The notes: generated by a model from the sequence alone, not told the origin. Counted from the stretch's first letter, positions 1 through 7,958 are shown. The stretch is DNA of 64,000 nt from Flavobacterium sp. ZT3R18 (GCF_007097385.1 NZ_VJZS01000001.1:124001-188000); one strand, 5' to 3'. Program-made: numbers and translations.

Positions 1-34
1 ATTAATTATTGTTAATCTGAAATCAAAAATCGCA

Positions 35-712
35 ATGCCATTATACAAAACCATAAACGTTAATCCATCAACTCAAATCTTGGTTTGGGAAATCACTGAA
101 TCTTTTCAAGAGCTTTTCGAGACGGTTGTTCTTAATGAGAGTAATGTCATTCGGTTAAATGGAATGAAGTCCGAAATGCATCAACGCGCTTTCTTGAGTG
201 TTCGTAAACTGTTTCAGGAAGCCGGTTACACGGATTTTGATTTGTATTATGACGAATTCGGAAAGCCGCATTTGCACGATACCCTTCGACAAGCTCAGGG
301 GAACGCCTACATTTCGATTACGCATTCGCATCAATTTTCGGCTATAATTTTAAGTAATGAAGTCGTTGGAATTGATATCGAATTGCAACGGGAAAAAATC
401 ATTCGCATTGCCGATAAATTTGCCGATACTGAGTTCTCTTTTTTAAAACCAGAAGAAAAAGCAGAATACATCAGGAAATTGACAGTGATTTGGGGAGCCA
501 AAGAAGCTGTTTTTAAAATTAGAAACGAAAAAGGAATCAGTTTCAAAGACCATATTAAAGTCGATACTTTTGAAATGAATGATGCGCAAACCAAAACCGA
601 ACTTCACTTTGATGGTATAATTAGAGATTTTAAAGTTTGTTTTGAGGAATTTGAATCAAATGATGCTAAAGGTTTTGAACAAAAATTCACTCTTGTTTAT
701 GCTTTTGAATAA
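35..712 (+). CDS. 4'-phosphopantetheinyl transferase superfamily protein
   Basis: Sfp/AcpS-type enzyme that would move the phosphopantetheine arm of CoA to a serine of a carrier protein in the cytoplasm. The family motifs are visible: GIDIE (residues 112-116, Mg-binding Asp) and WGAKEAVFK (153-161, containing the KEA motif). At 225 aa the length is normal for the family. Residues 83-90 (TLRQAQGN) are encoded by a CCCTTCGACAAGCTCAGGG repeat at 282-300 that looks like an in-frame insertion between the N-terminal half and the ISITHSH strand. The next gene, GGGP synthase, starts 66 bp downstream on the same strand. The carrier-protein substrate cannot be read from the sequence. Confidence 0.88.
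   Translation: MPLYKTINVNPSTQILVWEITESFQELFETVVLNESNVIRLNGMKSEMHQRAFLSVRKLFQEAGYTDFDLYYDEFGKPHLHDTLRQAQGNAYISITHSHQFSAIILSNEVVGIDIELQREKIIRIADKFADTEFSFLKPEEKAEYIRKLTVIWGAKEAVFKIRNEKGISFKDHIKVDTFEMNDAQTKTELHFDGIIRDFKVCFEEFESNDAKGFEQKFTLVYAFE
282..300. repeat. CTGAGC/GTCGAA-type short repeat inside a coding gene
   Basis: The sequence CCCTTCGACAAGCTCAGGG is the reverse complement of a CTGAGC-TT-GTCGAA-GGG unit. The same core, with GAA instead of TT in the middle, occurs four times at 47847-47924. Here it lies in frame in the phosphopantetheinyl transferase gene. Confidence 0.7.
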
Positions 713-778
713 TAGAAAAATAATTTTAAATCTTTGTGTAGCTTTGCGTCTGCTCAGCGAATCTCTGTGTAACTGCCT

Positions 779-1552
779 ATGACAAATATTTATAAAGATA
801 TCATTCAAGCGAAAGCGGATGGTCAAAAATTACTTGCTATTCTCCTCGATCCAGATAAAATAGATTTGAATAGTGTCGCATTGTTAATTCAAAAAATAAA
901 TCAATCTCCTGCAACTCATATATTCATTGGCGGGAGTCATGTTCAAAATAATATTCTGGATGAATTAATTTTTAGCTTAAAGCAAAAAGTAAGTTTGCCA
1001 ATCGTTCTTTTTCCTGGAAACTCCTCTCAAATTTCTGCAAAAGCCGATGCGATTTTGTTCCTGTCCTTAATATCAGGACGTAATCCGGATTATTTGATAG
1101 AACATCAGGTAAAGGCCGTGCCTATTTTAAAGAAAACCCAACTCGAAATTATTTCTACCGGTTATATCTTAATCGAAAGCGGTAATGAAACTGCCGTTGC
1201 CAGAGTGAGTGAGACAAAGCCTTTGGATAGAAAGAATAACGATTATGCGATGCATACCGCACAAGCTGGGGAAATGTTGGGTCATAAACTCATTTATCTC
1301 GAAGCGGGAAGTGGTGCCAAACAAGCCGTTACTTATGAAATGATAAAAAAAGTATCAAATAATATTGAAATTCCTCTAATTGTTGGTGGGGGAATTATAG
1401 ATTTGCAGGGCATTCAAAAAGCCTATGATGCTGGTGCCGACTTGGTGGTAATAGGAACCGCTTTTGAGAATGATCATAATTTTTTTGATTATCAGGCACA
1501 AAAATCTACAATCGTTAATCATCTCCCGAAAGCTTTCGGGACAGAAATCTAA
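779..1552 (+). CDS. geranylgeranylglyceryl/heptaprenylglyceryl phosphate synthase (PcrB/GGGPS family)
   Basis: TIM-barrel prenyltransferase expected to join a polyprenyl diphosphate to sn-glycerol-1-phosphate, giving an archaeal-type ether lipid precursor. Motifs seen are LDPDK (residues 23-27), FIGGS (49-53), LEAGSGA near 170 and a phosphate-binding VGGGI near 200, in the family order. Length of 257 aa is typical of the Bacteroidota group of GGGPS. The extreme C-terminus (HLPKAFGTEI) is encoded by a CCCGAAAGCTTTCGGG palindrome at 1525-1540, so the last residues may be repeat-derived. PnuC starts 7 bp downstream. The chain length of the prenyl substrate cannot be read from the sequence. Confidence 0.9.
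   Translation: MTNIYKDIIQAKADGQKLLAILLDPDKIDLNSVALLIQKINQSPATHIFIGGSHVQNNILDELIFSLKQKVSLPIVLFPGNSSQISAKADAILFLSLISGRNPDYLIEHQVKAVPILKKTQLEIISTGYILIESGNETAVARVSETKPLDRKNNDYAMHTAQAGEMLGHKLIYLEAGSGAKQAVTYEMIKKVSNNIEIPLIVGGGIIDLQGIQKAYDAGADLVVIGTAFENDHNFFDYQAQKSTIVNHLPKAFGTEI
1525..1540. repeat. 16-bp palindrome CCCGAAAGCTTTCGGG
   Basis: This perfect palindrome overlaps the last codons of the GGGP synthase gene. It is a variant of the CCCGATAGCTATCGGG palindrome found elsewhere in the window. Confidence 0.6.
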
Positions 1553-1558
1553 AATCAA

Positions 1559-2194
1559 ATGTTCGACTATTTTTTTGCCCAATACAAAGGTTATCCTATC
1601 CATGAAGTTTACTTAGAACTTATTGCTGTTTTTTTCGGGCTTTGGAGTGTTTGGTGCGCCAAGAAAGATCATATTTGGGTTTTTCCCACAGGATTAATTA
1701 GTACGTTTATTTATGCTTATTTGCTTTGGCAATGGAGTTTGCTGGGTGATTCCATGATAAATGTATATTATTTTATAATGAGTATTTACGGTTGGTACCA
1801 TTGGACTCGTAAAAAAGGGGAGGTCGATGAGTTTCCAATTTCGGTAGTAACAAATAAAGAAAAAATTATAGGAATGTTCATTTTTGTGGCAACACTTGTT
1901 TTTGTTGTCATGGTATATCTTTATTTTAATAAATTTACAACTTGGTACTCGTATGTGGATACCCTTTTGACAGGACTGTTTTTTGTGGGAATGTGGCTAA
2001 TGGCTAAAAGAAAAATCGAAAACTGGATCTTTTGGATCGTTGGAGATTTGATATCAGTTCCGCTTTATTTTGCAAAAGGATATACTTTTACCAGTTTTCA
2101 ATATTTAGTATTTACAATTATTGCCGTTTATGGCTATTTAGAATGGAAGAAAATCTTCAACAGCTCGCAAAATCTGGAGCTACGCCAATTATAA
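1559..2194 (+). CDS. pnuC: PnuC-type nicotinamide riboside/mononucleotide transporter
   Basis: Inner-membrane transporter of 211 aa with about seven hydrophobic segments and the aromatic-rich PnuC pattern (FGLWSVWCAKKDHIWVFPTG, then NVYYFIMSIYGWYHW). PnuC proteins carry nicotinamide riboside by facilitated diffusion; some Bacteroidota homologues carry thiamine. The gene overlaps the start of an NadR-like kinase by 52 bp. That kinase would phosphorylate imported nicotinamide riboside and trap it, which favours the NAD-precursor role over thiamine. The TPP riboswitch lies 2.7 kb downstream and does not control this gene. Confidence 0.88.
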   Translation: MFDYFFAQYKGYPIHEVYLELIAVFFGLWSVWCAKKDHIWVFPTGLISTFIYAYLLWQWSLLGDSMINVYYFIMSIYGWYHWTRKKGEVDEFPISVVTNKEKIIGMFIFVATLVFVVMVYLYFNKFTTWYSYVDTLLTGLFFVGMWLMAKRKIENWIFWIVGDLISVPLYFAKGYTFTSFQYLVFTIIAVYGYLEWKKIFNSSQNLELRQL

Positions 2195-4269
2195 AGATTG
2201 CCATATTTGGACCAGAATCGACTGGCAAAACCACATTGGCAACACAACTCGCCGAGTATTATAAAACGGTTTGGGTTCCCGAGTTTGCACGTGATTATCT
2301 ACAAGAAAAGTTAGATAGCGGTCGTGGTATTTGCGATATAAGGGATATGCTCCCTATTGCGTATGGGCAAACAAAACAGGAAAACGCAAGCACATTGATC
2401 GCTAATAAATATCTTTTTTGTGATACTAATTTATTGGTAACCAAAGTTTTTTCGGAGATGTGTTATGGTTTTTGTGATCCGTCATTGGATAAAGCGGCTC
2501 GTACGCATCAATATGATTTATTTTTCTTGACCGATATTGATGTGCCTTGGGAAGGAGATGGTTTAAGGGATAGCCCAAAGGGTAGAGAAACCATTTTCGA
2601 GGTTTTTAAACAATCTTTAATTGATAATAAAAAACCATTTATAACCATTTCCGGGGATAAAGAAACTCGCCTAAAAAAAGCGGTTAGTGTTATTGAGGGT
2701 TTGACGATGGCTTTGCAAATGGGATTTTCGTCTCTCGATTTTTTACAAATTTATGAGCGCGGCATTCCGTTAGAAAAGATTAAAAAACAATTGAGTATTT
2801 TTAATGATGGGGTTTTAAAAAGTGTTTTGGTGAATCCAGCGACTTTAAATCATGGAATCTTAAAGTTAACGGATGCTGCTTTTGAACAAAAAGCAAATTA
2901 TTTTGATGGTAATAAATCAAAATTAAAATTAAAGAAATTTGTTCCAGCTTCAGGTGCTGCTTCAAGAATGTTTAAATTTTTGACCACTTTTCTGAATGAA
3001 TTTGATTTTGGGAATGAAAGTATTAATGCTTATATCAACAGGAAAAAAGATACTGAATTAGCACTTTTTATTATTGGTATGGATAAATTTTCTTTTTTTA
3101 AATCGGTTGATGAAAAGTTAAAAGAAATATATCCTGATTTTAATACTTTAGATCGAGACTATAAAAACTATTATTTTATAAAAACACTCTTGTCTACTGA
3201 GTATTTTGATTTTGCAAATAAACCCAAGGGGATTCTTCCGTTTCATAAATACGAGACTCATATTGCTGCTCCTATTGAGGAGCATTTGTACGAATGTGCT
3301 TATTACGCAACTTCAAGTAATGGGTCTGATTTGCATTTAACGGTTTCTGAAAACCACCAAGCGCAATTTGAAAAAATCATTGAAGAGGTAAAAAGAGGTA
3401 TTGAAGTAAAATCGAATTCAACTATAAATGTTACGTATTCGTATCAAAAAAAGGAAACAGATTCTATAGCAGTAGATATTGAAAATTGGCCTTTCCGGAA
3501 TGATAAGGGTAAGTTGGTTTTTAGACCTGGAGGGCACGGTGCTTTAATAGAGAATCTAAATGCTATTGATGCTGACGTAGTTTTTGTCAAAAATATTGAC
3601 AATGTGATTCAAAATAATATTCAGCAAATTTCCTTTTATAAAAAAGCTTTGGCAGGTATTTTGATAGAATTGCAACATCAAATCTTTGACTATTTGAAAG
3701 TATTGGATAGCCAAGAAATGAATCCGGAAAGGATAAATGAAATTTTGGCTTTTCTTAGGAATCAATTGAATATTGAGTTGAATGACGATTTTCACAAATT
3801 CAAACTGAATAGTCAAATTAGTACATTAAAAGAAACATTAAACAGGCCTATACGAGTTTGCGGTATGGTAAAAAACGAAGGGGAACCTGGTGGTGGTCCT
3901 TTTTGGGTAAGAGGCATTGACGGTACTGTTTCTCTGCAAATTGTAGAAAGGTCTCAAGTTGATTTGACCAATAGAGGTCAGATGAAAATTCTATCTAGTG
4001 CAACCCACTTTAATCCTGTGGACTTAGTTTGTGGGTTGAAAAATTATCAAAACGACAAATTCAATTTAAAGCAGTTCATTGATTCTAATAGTGGTTTTAT
4101 AGTGCATAAAAATAATGCTGGAATTGAACTGAAAGCCTATGAATTACCAGGTCTCTGGAACGGTGCCATGGCGAATTGGCTGACCGTTTTTGTAGAGGTT
4201 CCATTGTTTACTTTCAATCCAGTGAAAAATGTAAATGATTTATTAAAACCAGCCCATCAACCATTATAA
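2143..4269 (+). CDS. NadR-like nicotinamide riboside kinase domain fused to DUF4301
   Basis: The start at 2143 (MEENLQQ) is chosen because the open frame upstream only shadows pnuC; this gives 708 aa and a 52-bp overlap with pnuC. Residues 1 to ~185 form an NadR/AAA-type P-loop kinase with Walker A GPESTGKT (23-30) and the VPEFARDYL segment. From about residue 189 the protein continues without a stop into DUF4301, with the conserved KKFVPASGAASRMFKF and RPGGHGALIENLN segments that recall nucleotidyltransferase folds. In my knowledge of related genomes these two parts are usually separate neighbouring genes, so this is a fusion or a lost stop. ArfB begins 1 bp after the stop. The DUF4301 function is unknown. 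Confidence 0.8.
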   Translation: MEENLQQLAKSGATPIIKIAIFGPESTGKTTLATQLAEYYKTVWVPEFARDYLQEKLDSGRGICDIRDMLPIAYGQTKQENASTLIANKYLFCDTNLLVTKVFSEMCYGFCDPSLDKAARTHQYDLFFLTDIDVPWEGDGLRDSPKGRETIFEVFKQSLIDNKKPFITISGDKETRLKKAVSVIEGLTMALQMGFSSLDFLQIYERGIPLEKIKKQLSIFNDGVLKSVLVNPATLNHGILKLTDAAFEQKANYFDGNKSKLKLKKFVPASGAASRMFKFLTTFLNEFDFGNESINAYINRKKDTELALFIIGMDKFSFFKSVDEKLKEIYPDFNTLDRDYKNYYFIKTLLSTEYFDFANKPKGILPFHKYETHIAAPIEEHLYECAYYATSSNGSDLHLTVSENHQAQFEKIIEEVKRGIEVKSNSTINVTYSYQKKETDSIAVDIENWPFRNDKGKLVFRPGGHGALIENLNAIDADVVFVKNIDNVIQNNIQQISFYKKALAGILIELQHQIFDYLKVLDSQEMNPERINEILAFLRNQLNIELNDDFHKFKLNSQISTLKETLNRPIRVCGMVKNEGEPGGGPFWVRGIDGTVSLQIVERSQVDLTNRGQMKILSSATHFNPVDLVCGLKNYQNDKFNLKQFIDSNSGFIVHKNNAGIELKAYELPGLWNGAMANWLTVFVEVPLFTFNPVKNVNDLLKPAHQPL

Positions 4270-4270
4270 A

Positions 4271-4672
4271 ATGAAAATTCAAGCGATCCTCTCGGAGGTA
4301 AAATATAAAGCAGTAAGAAGCAGTGGTGCTGGCGGACAAAACGTAAATAAAGTTTCGTCTAAAGTAGTGCTGACTTTTGACTTGTCTAATTCACAAGCTT
4401 TCTCTGAGGAGGAAAAACTGCTTTTGGAAACCAATTTACAAAATCGACTAACTGCAGATTTGGTGTTGATATTGAATTGCGATGAAGACCGAAGCCAACT
4501 CAAAAATAAAGAGATAGTTACCAAACGTTTTTTGGATATTATAAAAAAAGGATTGCATGTCCCCAAAGAACGAAAACCAACTAAAATCCCAAAATCAGTG
4601 ATTCGAAAAAGGATTAAGGATAAAAAAAACGTGTCGGAGGTGAAGAAAAATCGCAGAAAACCGGAGTTGTAG
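4271..4672 (+). CDS. arfB: ArfB/YaeJ-type peptidyl-tRNA hydrolase (ribosome rescue)
   Basis: This 133-aa class I release-factor-like protein has the catalytic GGQ motif at residues 21-23 (SGAGGQNVNK) and no codon-recognition domain. The basic C-terminal tail (KERKPTKIPKSVIRKRIKDK and on) is the part that enters the empty mRNA channel in ArfB. It should release stalled peptides from non-stop ribosomes. It is the last gene of the cluster with pnuC and the NadR-DUF4301 fusion, starting 1 bp after the latter. Confidence 0.9.
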   Translation: MKIQAILSEVKYKAVRSSGAGGQNVNKVSSKVVLTFDLSNSQAFSEEEKLLLETNLQNRLTADLVLILNCDEDRSQLKNKEIVTKRFLDIIKKGLHVPKERKPTKIPKSVIRKRIKDKKNVSEVKKNRRKPEL

Positions 4673-4760
4673 GGAGGAAGCGAAAAGGGTTAGTTGTTTT
4701 TGAATCTTGGTTAAATGCCTAGAAAAAATTTAGACTATACGTATAGAACAAGTACAGTTT

Positions 4761-4828
4761 GTCATTCCGACGAAGGAGGAATCACGCAAGATGAGAGTTT
4801 CATGTGATTCCTCCTTCGTCGGAATGAC
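4761..4828. repeat. Perfect 25-bp inverted repeat, intergenic
   Basis: Arms at 4761-4785 and 4804-4828 are perfect reverse complements separated by 18 nt. The sequence contains GACGAAGGAGGAATCAC. It lies between arfB and the TPP riboswitch and has only a short A-run on one side, so it may end arfB transcription or be a dispersed repeat. The rest of 4673-4866 shows no gene. Confidence 0.75.
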
Positions 4829-4866
4829 AAAAATGAGTAAAACGGTATTGGTTTTTGAAATTGAAA

Positions 4867-4897
4867 TTGATTTTTGAAATTTTTAACACTATCTTTA
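4867..4897 (+). promoter_or_regulatory. Candidate Bacteroidota-type promoter for the TPP-regulated receptor
   Basis: TTG at 4867-4869 and TATCTTTA at 4890-4897 (consensus TAnnTTTG, last base off), with a 20-bp spacer. The riboswitch begins about 8 nt downstream. Confidence 0.4.
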
Positions 4898-4904
4898 CGC
4901 TGTC

Positions 4905-4990
4905 TCAAAGGGGTGCTATATTCCCGATAACTATCGGGAGAGCTGAGATCATACCCAAAGAACCTGGACGGGTAATGCTGTCAAGGGAAA
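4905..4990 (+). ncRNA. TPP (THI-box) riboswitch
   Basis: Diagnostic parts of the TPP aptamer are present: GGGGTGC (4910-4916), GCTGAGATCATACCC (starting near 4942), then GAACCTGGACGGGTAATGC and a closing AAGGGA. A 16-bp palindrome, CCCGATAACTATCGGG (4923-4938), forms the variable P3-type hairpin between the two conserved blocks. About 105 nt separate the aptamer from the TonB receptor start, enough for an expression platform, although no clear terminator is visible. Binding of TPP should lower expression of the receptor. Confidence 0.93.
4923..4938. repeat. 16-bp palindrome CCCGATAACTATCGGG in the riboswitch
   Basis: Perfect 6-bp arms (CCCGAT/ATCGGG) around AACT. The same unit, with small loop changes, occurs at 8729-8744, 15933-15948 and 17650-17665. 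Confidence 0.75.
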
Positions 4991-5094
4991 AAACGACAAA
5001 AATCAGCATTTTTGCTAACTGTTTGCCGTAGGAACAATCATTTTTAATTTAAACAAAAGAATAATTCCCCCTTTTATTCGTAAACTTTTTACGG

Positions 5095-7311
5095 ATGAAA
5101 TTTTCAATTCATTTTATTAGCCTAAAAGGCATCAACACGAAAACGGCTCAATTCTCAAAACGTTTTCTATTTTCTATTTTCTTTTCTCTAACATCTATCC
5201 TCTCTTTCTCTCAAGTAAAAGACACTACAAAAGTGAATCAACTCGACGAAGTGTTGGTTTCGGCTATACGGGTTACCTCAAAAACCCCAGTAACGTTTAG
5301 TAATTTGGATAAAAAAGACATTAAATTTCGAAATTTAGGTCAAGACATTCCTATTTTGATGAATTATTTACCATCTGTGGTAACGACTTCGGATGCTGGA
5401 AACGGAGTGGGCTACACCGGTATTCGAGTGCGTGGTAGTGATGCTACTCGTGTGAATGTGACCATCAACGGAATTCCATACAATGATTCCGAAAGTCAAG
5501 GGACGTTTTGGGTAAACATGCCTGATTTTGCCTCTTCGGTAGAGAGTTTGCAACTGCAGCGTGGGGTAGGAACTTCTACCAATGGTGCTGCGGCTTTTGG
5601 AGCGAGTTTGAATATGTTGACTGATTCCTATTCGGACAACCCTTCGGGTGAAATTTCTAGTTCATACGGAAGTTTTAATACTTTTAAAAATACCGTAAAA
5701 TTCAGTACGGGTTTGATGAATGACCATTTTGAAATTGCGGGTCGTTTGTCAGCATTAAAATCAGCTGGATATGTAGACCGAGCGAGTTCTGATTTGAAAT
5801 CGTATTTTCTTCAAGGGACTTATGTGGGGAAAACAACCTTGATTAAGGCACTGACTTTTGGTGGCACTGAAAAAACCTACCAATCTTGGTTTGGAGTGGA
5901 TGCAGCAACTTTAGAAAGTGATAGAACATTCAATGCTGCCGGAATGTTTACAGATGAATCAGGAAATAAACGTTTTTATGACAATCAAACCGATAATTAC
6001 CAACAAGATCATTATCAATTGCATTGGAATGAAAGAATTTCTGAAAATTGGAATACGAACTTAGCATTTCATTATACAAAAGGAAAAGGATATTATGAAG
6101 AATATAAAGAAGACCAAGATTTTGTAGACTATGGTTTAACGCCAATTGCTGCTGCGCCAACTGTAAATACTACTGATCTCGTGCGTCAAAAATGGTTGGA
6201 TAATGATTTTTACGGTACCACTTTCTCGGCTAACTACAAAGAAGATAACTGGGATGTTATTTTAGGGGGAGGATGGAATAAATATGAAGGGGATCATTTT
6301 GGGAAAGTGATCTGGGCAAGATATGCTTCGAAAAGTGAGTTGGGGGATCATTATTATGATGATTTTGCAACCAAAACCGACGGTAATATTTTTGCCAAAG
6401 CCAACTATAAAGTGTCAGATAAATGGAGTTTGTTCGGGGATTTGCAATTGAGAAATGTTACTTATAAAGCCAATTCGTCAGAAACAGGTTTGGTTGATGA
6501 TAACTTTAATTTCTTTAATCCAAAAGCAGGTGTGACTTATGAATTGAATGAAATCAATAGTCTGTATTTTTCGTATGCGAGAGCCAATAGAGAGCCAAAT
6601 CGTACGGATTACGAAAACGGAAGTCCAAAACCAGAAAAGCTAAATGATTTTGAATTGGGGTGGCGTTATCTTTCGGATAAAATAAAGCTGAACGCCAATG
6701 CATATTATATGAAATACCAAGACCAATTGGTTTTGACAGGAGAATTGAATGATGTTGGTTCAACAATACGTACCAATAGTGGTGATAGTTACAGACTTGG
6801 GGTAGAGTTGGATGCTACTTTACAGCTTTCGGAAAAATGGGTTTTGCAACCTAATGTGACTTTGAGTCAGAACAAAAACAATGATTTCTATTTTACAAGG
6901 GACGGCGTTTTGCAAAATTTAGGAAATACTAATATTGCTTATTCTCCAAATGTTGTTGCTGGAAATCGTTTGTCGTTTATCCCTGTTAAAGATCTTCAAA
7001 TGTCATTGTATTCCAAATTTGTTGGAGAACAGTATATGGCAAACATTGATTCGGAAGGATCAAAATTAGAAAGCTATTTTGTTAATGATTTGAATGTGTC
7101 GTATGAGTTTAGACCAAAAACTATCTTCAAGTCTATTTTGGTGTCAGCTCTGGTTAATAATGTCTTTAATCTGAAATATGTAAGCAATGGGTATTTCTAT
7201 ACTTATGATGATGATTATAGTAATCCGCCGGCGATAACAACAATAGAAGGTGCGGGCTATTATCCACAAGCAGGAATTAACTTTTTGGCTGGACTGACGT
7301 TGAAGTTTTAG
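5095..7311 (+). CDS. TonB-dependent receptor, probable thiamine uptake
   Basis: Outer-membrane receptor of 738 aa. Residues 1-40 form an extended signal peptide ending near LSFSQ. A TonB-box-like segment (LDEVLVSAIR) and a plug domain follow (TGIRVRGSDATRVNVTINGIPYNDS), then a 22-strand-type barrel ending in an aromatic residue (GLTLKF). Control by a TPP riboswitch 105 nt upstream assigns thiamine or a thiamine precursor as the likely ligand; that is inference from regulation, since receptor sequence alone does not show it. No inner-membrane thiamine permease is adjacent. A strong hairpin terminator follows. Confidence 0.87.
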   Translation: MKFSIHFISLKGINTKTAQFSKRFLFSIFFSLTSILSFSQVKDTTKVNQLDEVLVSAIRVTSKTPVTFSNLDKKDIKFRNLGQDIPILMNYLPSVVTTSDAGNGVGYTGIRVRGSDATRVNVTINGIPYNDSESQGTFWVNMPDFASSVESLQLQRGVGTSTNGAAAFGASLNMLTDSYSDNPSGEISSSYGSFNTFKNTVKFSTGLMNDHFEIAGRLSALKSAGYVDRASSDLKSYFLQGTYVGKTTLIKALTFGGTEKTYQSWFGVDAATLESDRTFNAAGMFTDESGNKRFYDNQTDNYQQDHYQLHWNERISENWNTNLAFHYTKGKGYYEEYKEDQDFVDYGLTPIAAAPTVNTTDLVRQKWLDNDFYGTTFSANYKEDNWDVILGGGWNKYEGDHFGKVIWARYASKSELGDHYYDDFATKTDGNIFAKANYKVSDKWSLFGDLQLRNVTYKANSSETGLVDDNFNFFNPKAGVTYELNEINSLYFSYARANREPNRTDYENGSPKPEKLNDFELGWRYLSDKIKLNANAYYMKYQDQLVLTGELNDVGSTIRTNSGDSYRLGVELDATLQLSEKWVLQPNVTLSQNKNNDFYFTRDGVLQNLGNTNIAYSPNVVAGNRLSFIPVKDLQMSLYSKFVGEQYMANIDSEGSKLESYFVNDLNVSYEFRPKTIFKSILVSALVNNVFNLKYVSNGYFYTYDDDYSNPPAITTIEGAGYYPQAGINFLAGLTLKF

Positions 7312-7332
7312 TAGTTTAGTATTCTAAACCAA

Positions 7333-7363
7333 AAATCCTGAAAGTAGACTTTCAGGATTTTTT
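7333..7363 (+). terminator. Intrinsic terminator after the thiamine receptor
   Basis: An 11-bp stem AATCCTGAAAG/CTTTCAGGATT is followed by a T-run, starting 22 nt after the receptor stop. Confidence 0.85.
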
Positions 7364-7384
7364 GCTTTTAAACGATGTTGTAGG

Positions 7385-7506
7385 TCACGCGTGAAGGATA
7401 GAAGCTAGCTACCGAAGTAGCGCGGATAGCCTGACAGCAGTAGAGAAAAAGGGCGAATAGGCGGTTTGCTTGGTTGCCCCTTTTTTCTACTGGTGGCACG
7501 CCCACA
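7385..7506 (+). ncRNA. Candidate structured RNA/repeat element, copy A
   Basis: About 120 nt that match a second element at 20758-20876 in the same window orientation. Shared blocks are GCGTG...GGATA, GAAGC/AAAGC-TAGC, the hairpin GCTAC-CGAA-GTAGC, GCGGATAGCC-GACAGC, a long A/T-rich stem closing a GAATA-GCGGT-GTT loop, and a terminal GGTGGCACGCCCA that can pair with GCGTG. The long stem differs between copies by paired changes (AGTAGA/TCTACT here, ATTAAG/CTTAAT there), which supports RNA structure. It lies between convergent genes. The transcribed strand is uncertain: one wobble at the same position in both copies favours plus. It may be the Flavo-1 RNA family, which I cannot confirm. Confidence 0.55.
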
Positions 7507-7538
7507 CGAGCTTAAGCGAACTGACGAAGTAAATGATC

Positions 7539-7958
7539 TTAATTATAAACTCTAATAATATTCCCGTTTACTTCTACTCGGTATTGTTTCATGGGATATT
7601 GCATGTTTCCTAGTCCTGTAAATAAACTGTATTCCTTACTGTCACAAGCGCAAACGGCATTGATTCCTTTGATGGTCATGGTAGAACAACTGCTCAATTC
7701 CTGATTGGGACAGGCGGCATCGAAGGCATTATAGGTATTGCCGTTGGTGTTAAAAACAATAATGCCACGGGCTCCAGCATCAGGGTAATAAACGGAGTTG
7801 CTCACGTATTTTAATGTAGAATAGCTAGGTAAATTCGTGTTTAGTTCTACAGAGAAGCTGTAATTGGGGATGTACGGATTTGCATTAGAATTTTCGTTAT
7901 TGCTACAATTTATAAAAAAGGGGAGTGCAATTATCAGGAGGAGTGCTTTTTTTATCAT
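7539..7958 (-). CDS. Rieske-like fold lipoprotein lacking the usual ligands
   Basis: This 139-aa protein has a lipobox-type signal (LLLIIALPFFINC), so it is probably an outer- or inner-membrane lipoprotein exposed to the periplasm. The C-terminal two thirds resemble the small Rieske-type lipoproteins of flavobacteria: a first segment with DAACPNQ, a second with CACDSKEYSLFTG, then a strand-rich tail YRVEVNGNIIRVYN. True Rieske centres need Cys-x-His in each loop. Here the histidine positions are not histidine, so a 2Fe-2S cluster is unlikely. The partner and role are unknown. The gene is monocistronic and convergent with the thiamine receptor. Confidence 0.6.
   Translation of the reverse strand: MIKKALLLIIALPFFINCSNNENSNANPYIPNYSFSVELNTNLPSYSTLKYVSNSVYYPDAGARGIIVFNTNGNTYNAFDAACPNQELSSCSTMTIKGINAVCACDSKEYSLFTGLGNMQYPMKQYRVEVNGNIIRVYN

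Noticed and set aside
1559..2194. PnuC as a thiamine transporter (PnuT) because of the nearby TPP riboswitch
   Set aside because: The riboswitch is downstream and faces away, and the overlapping NadR-like kinase points to nicotinamide riboside.
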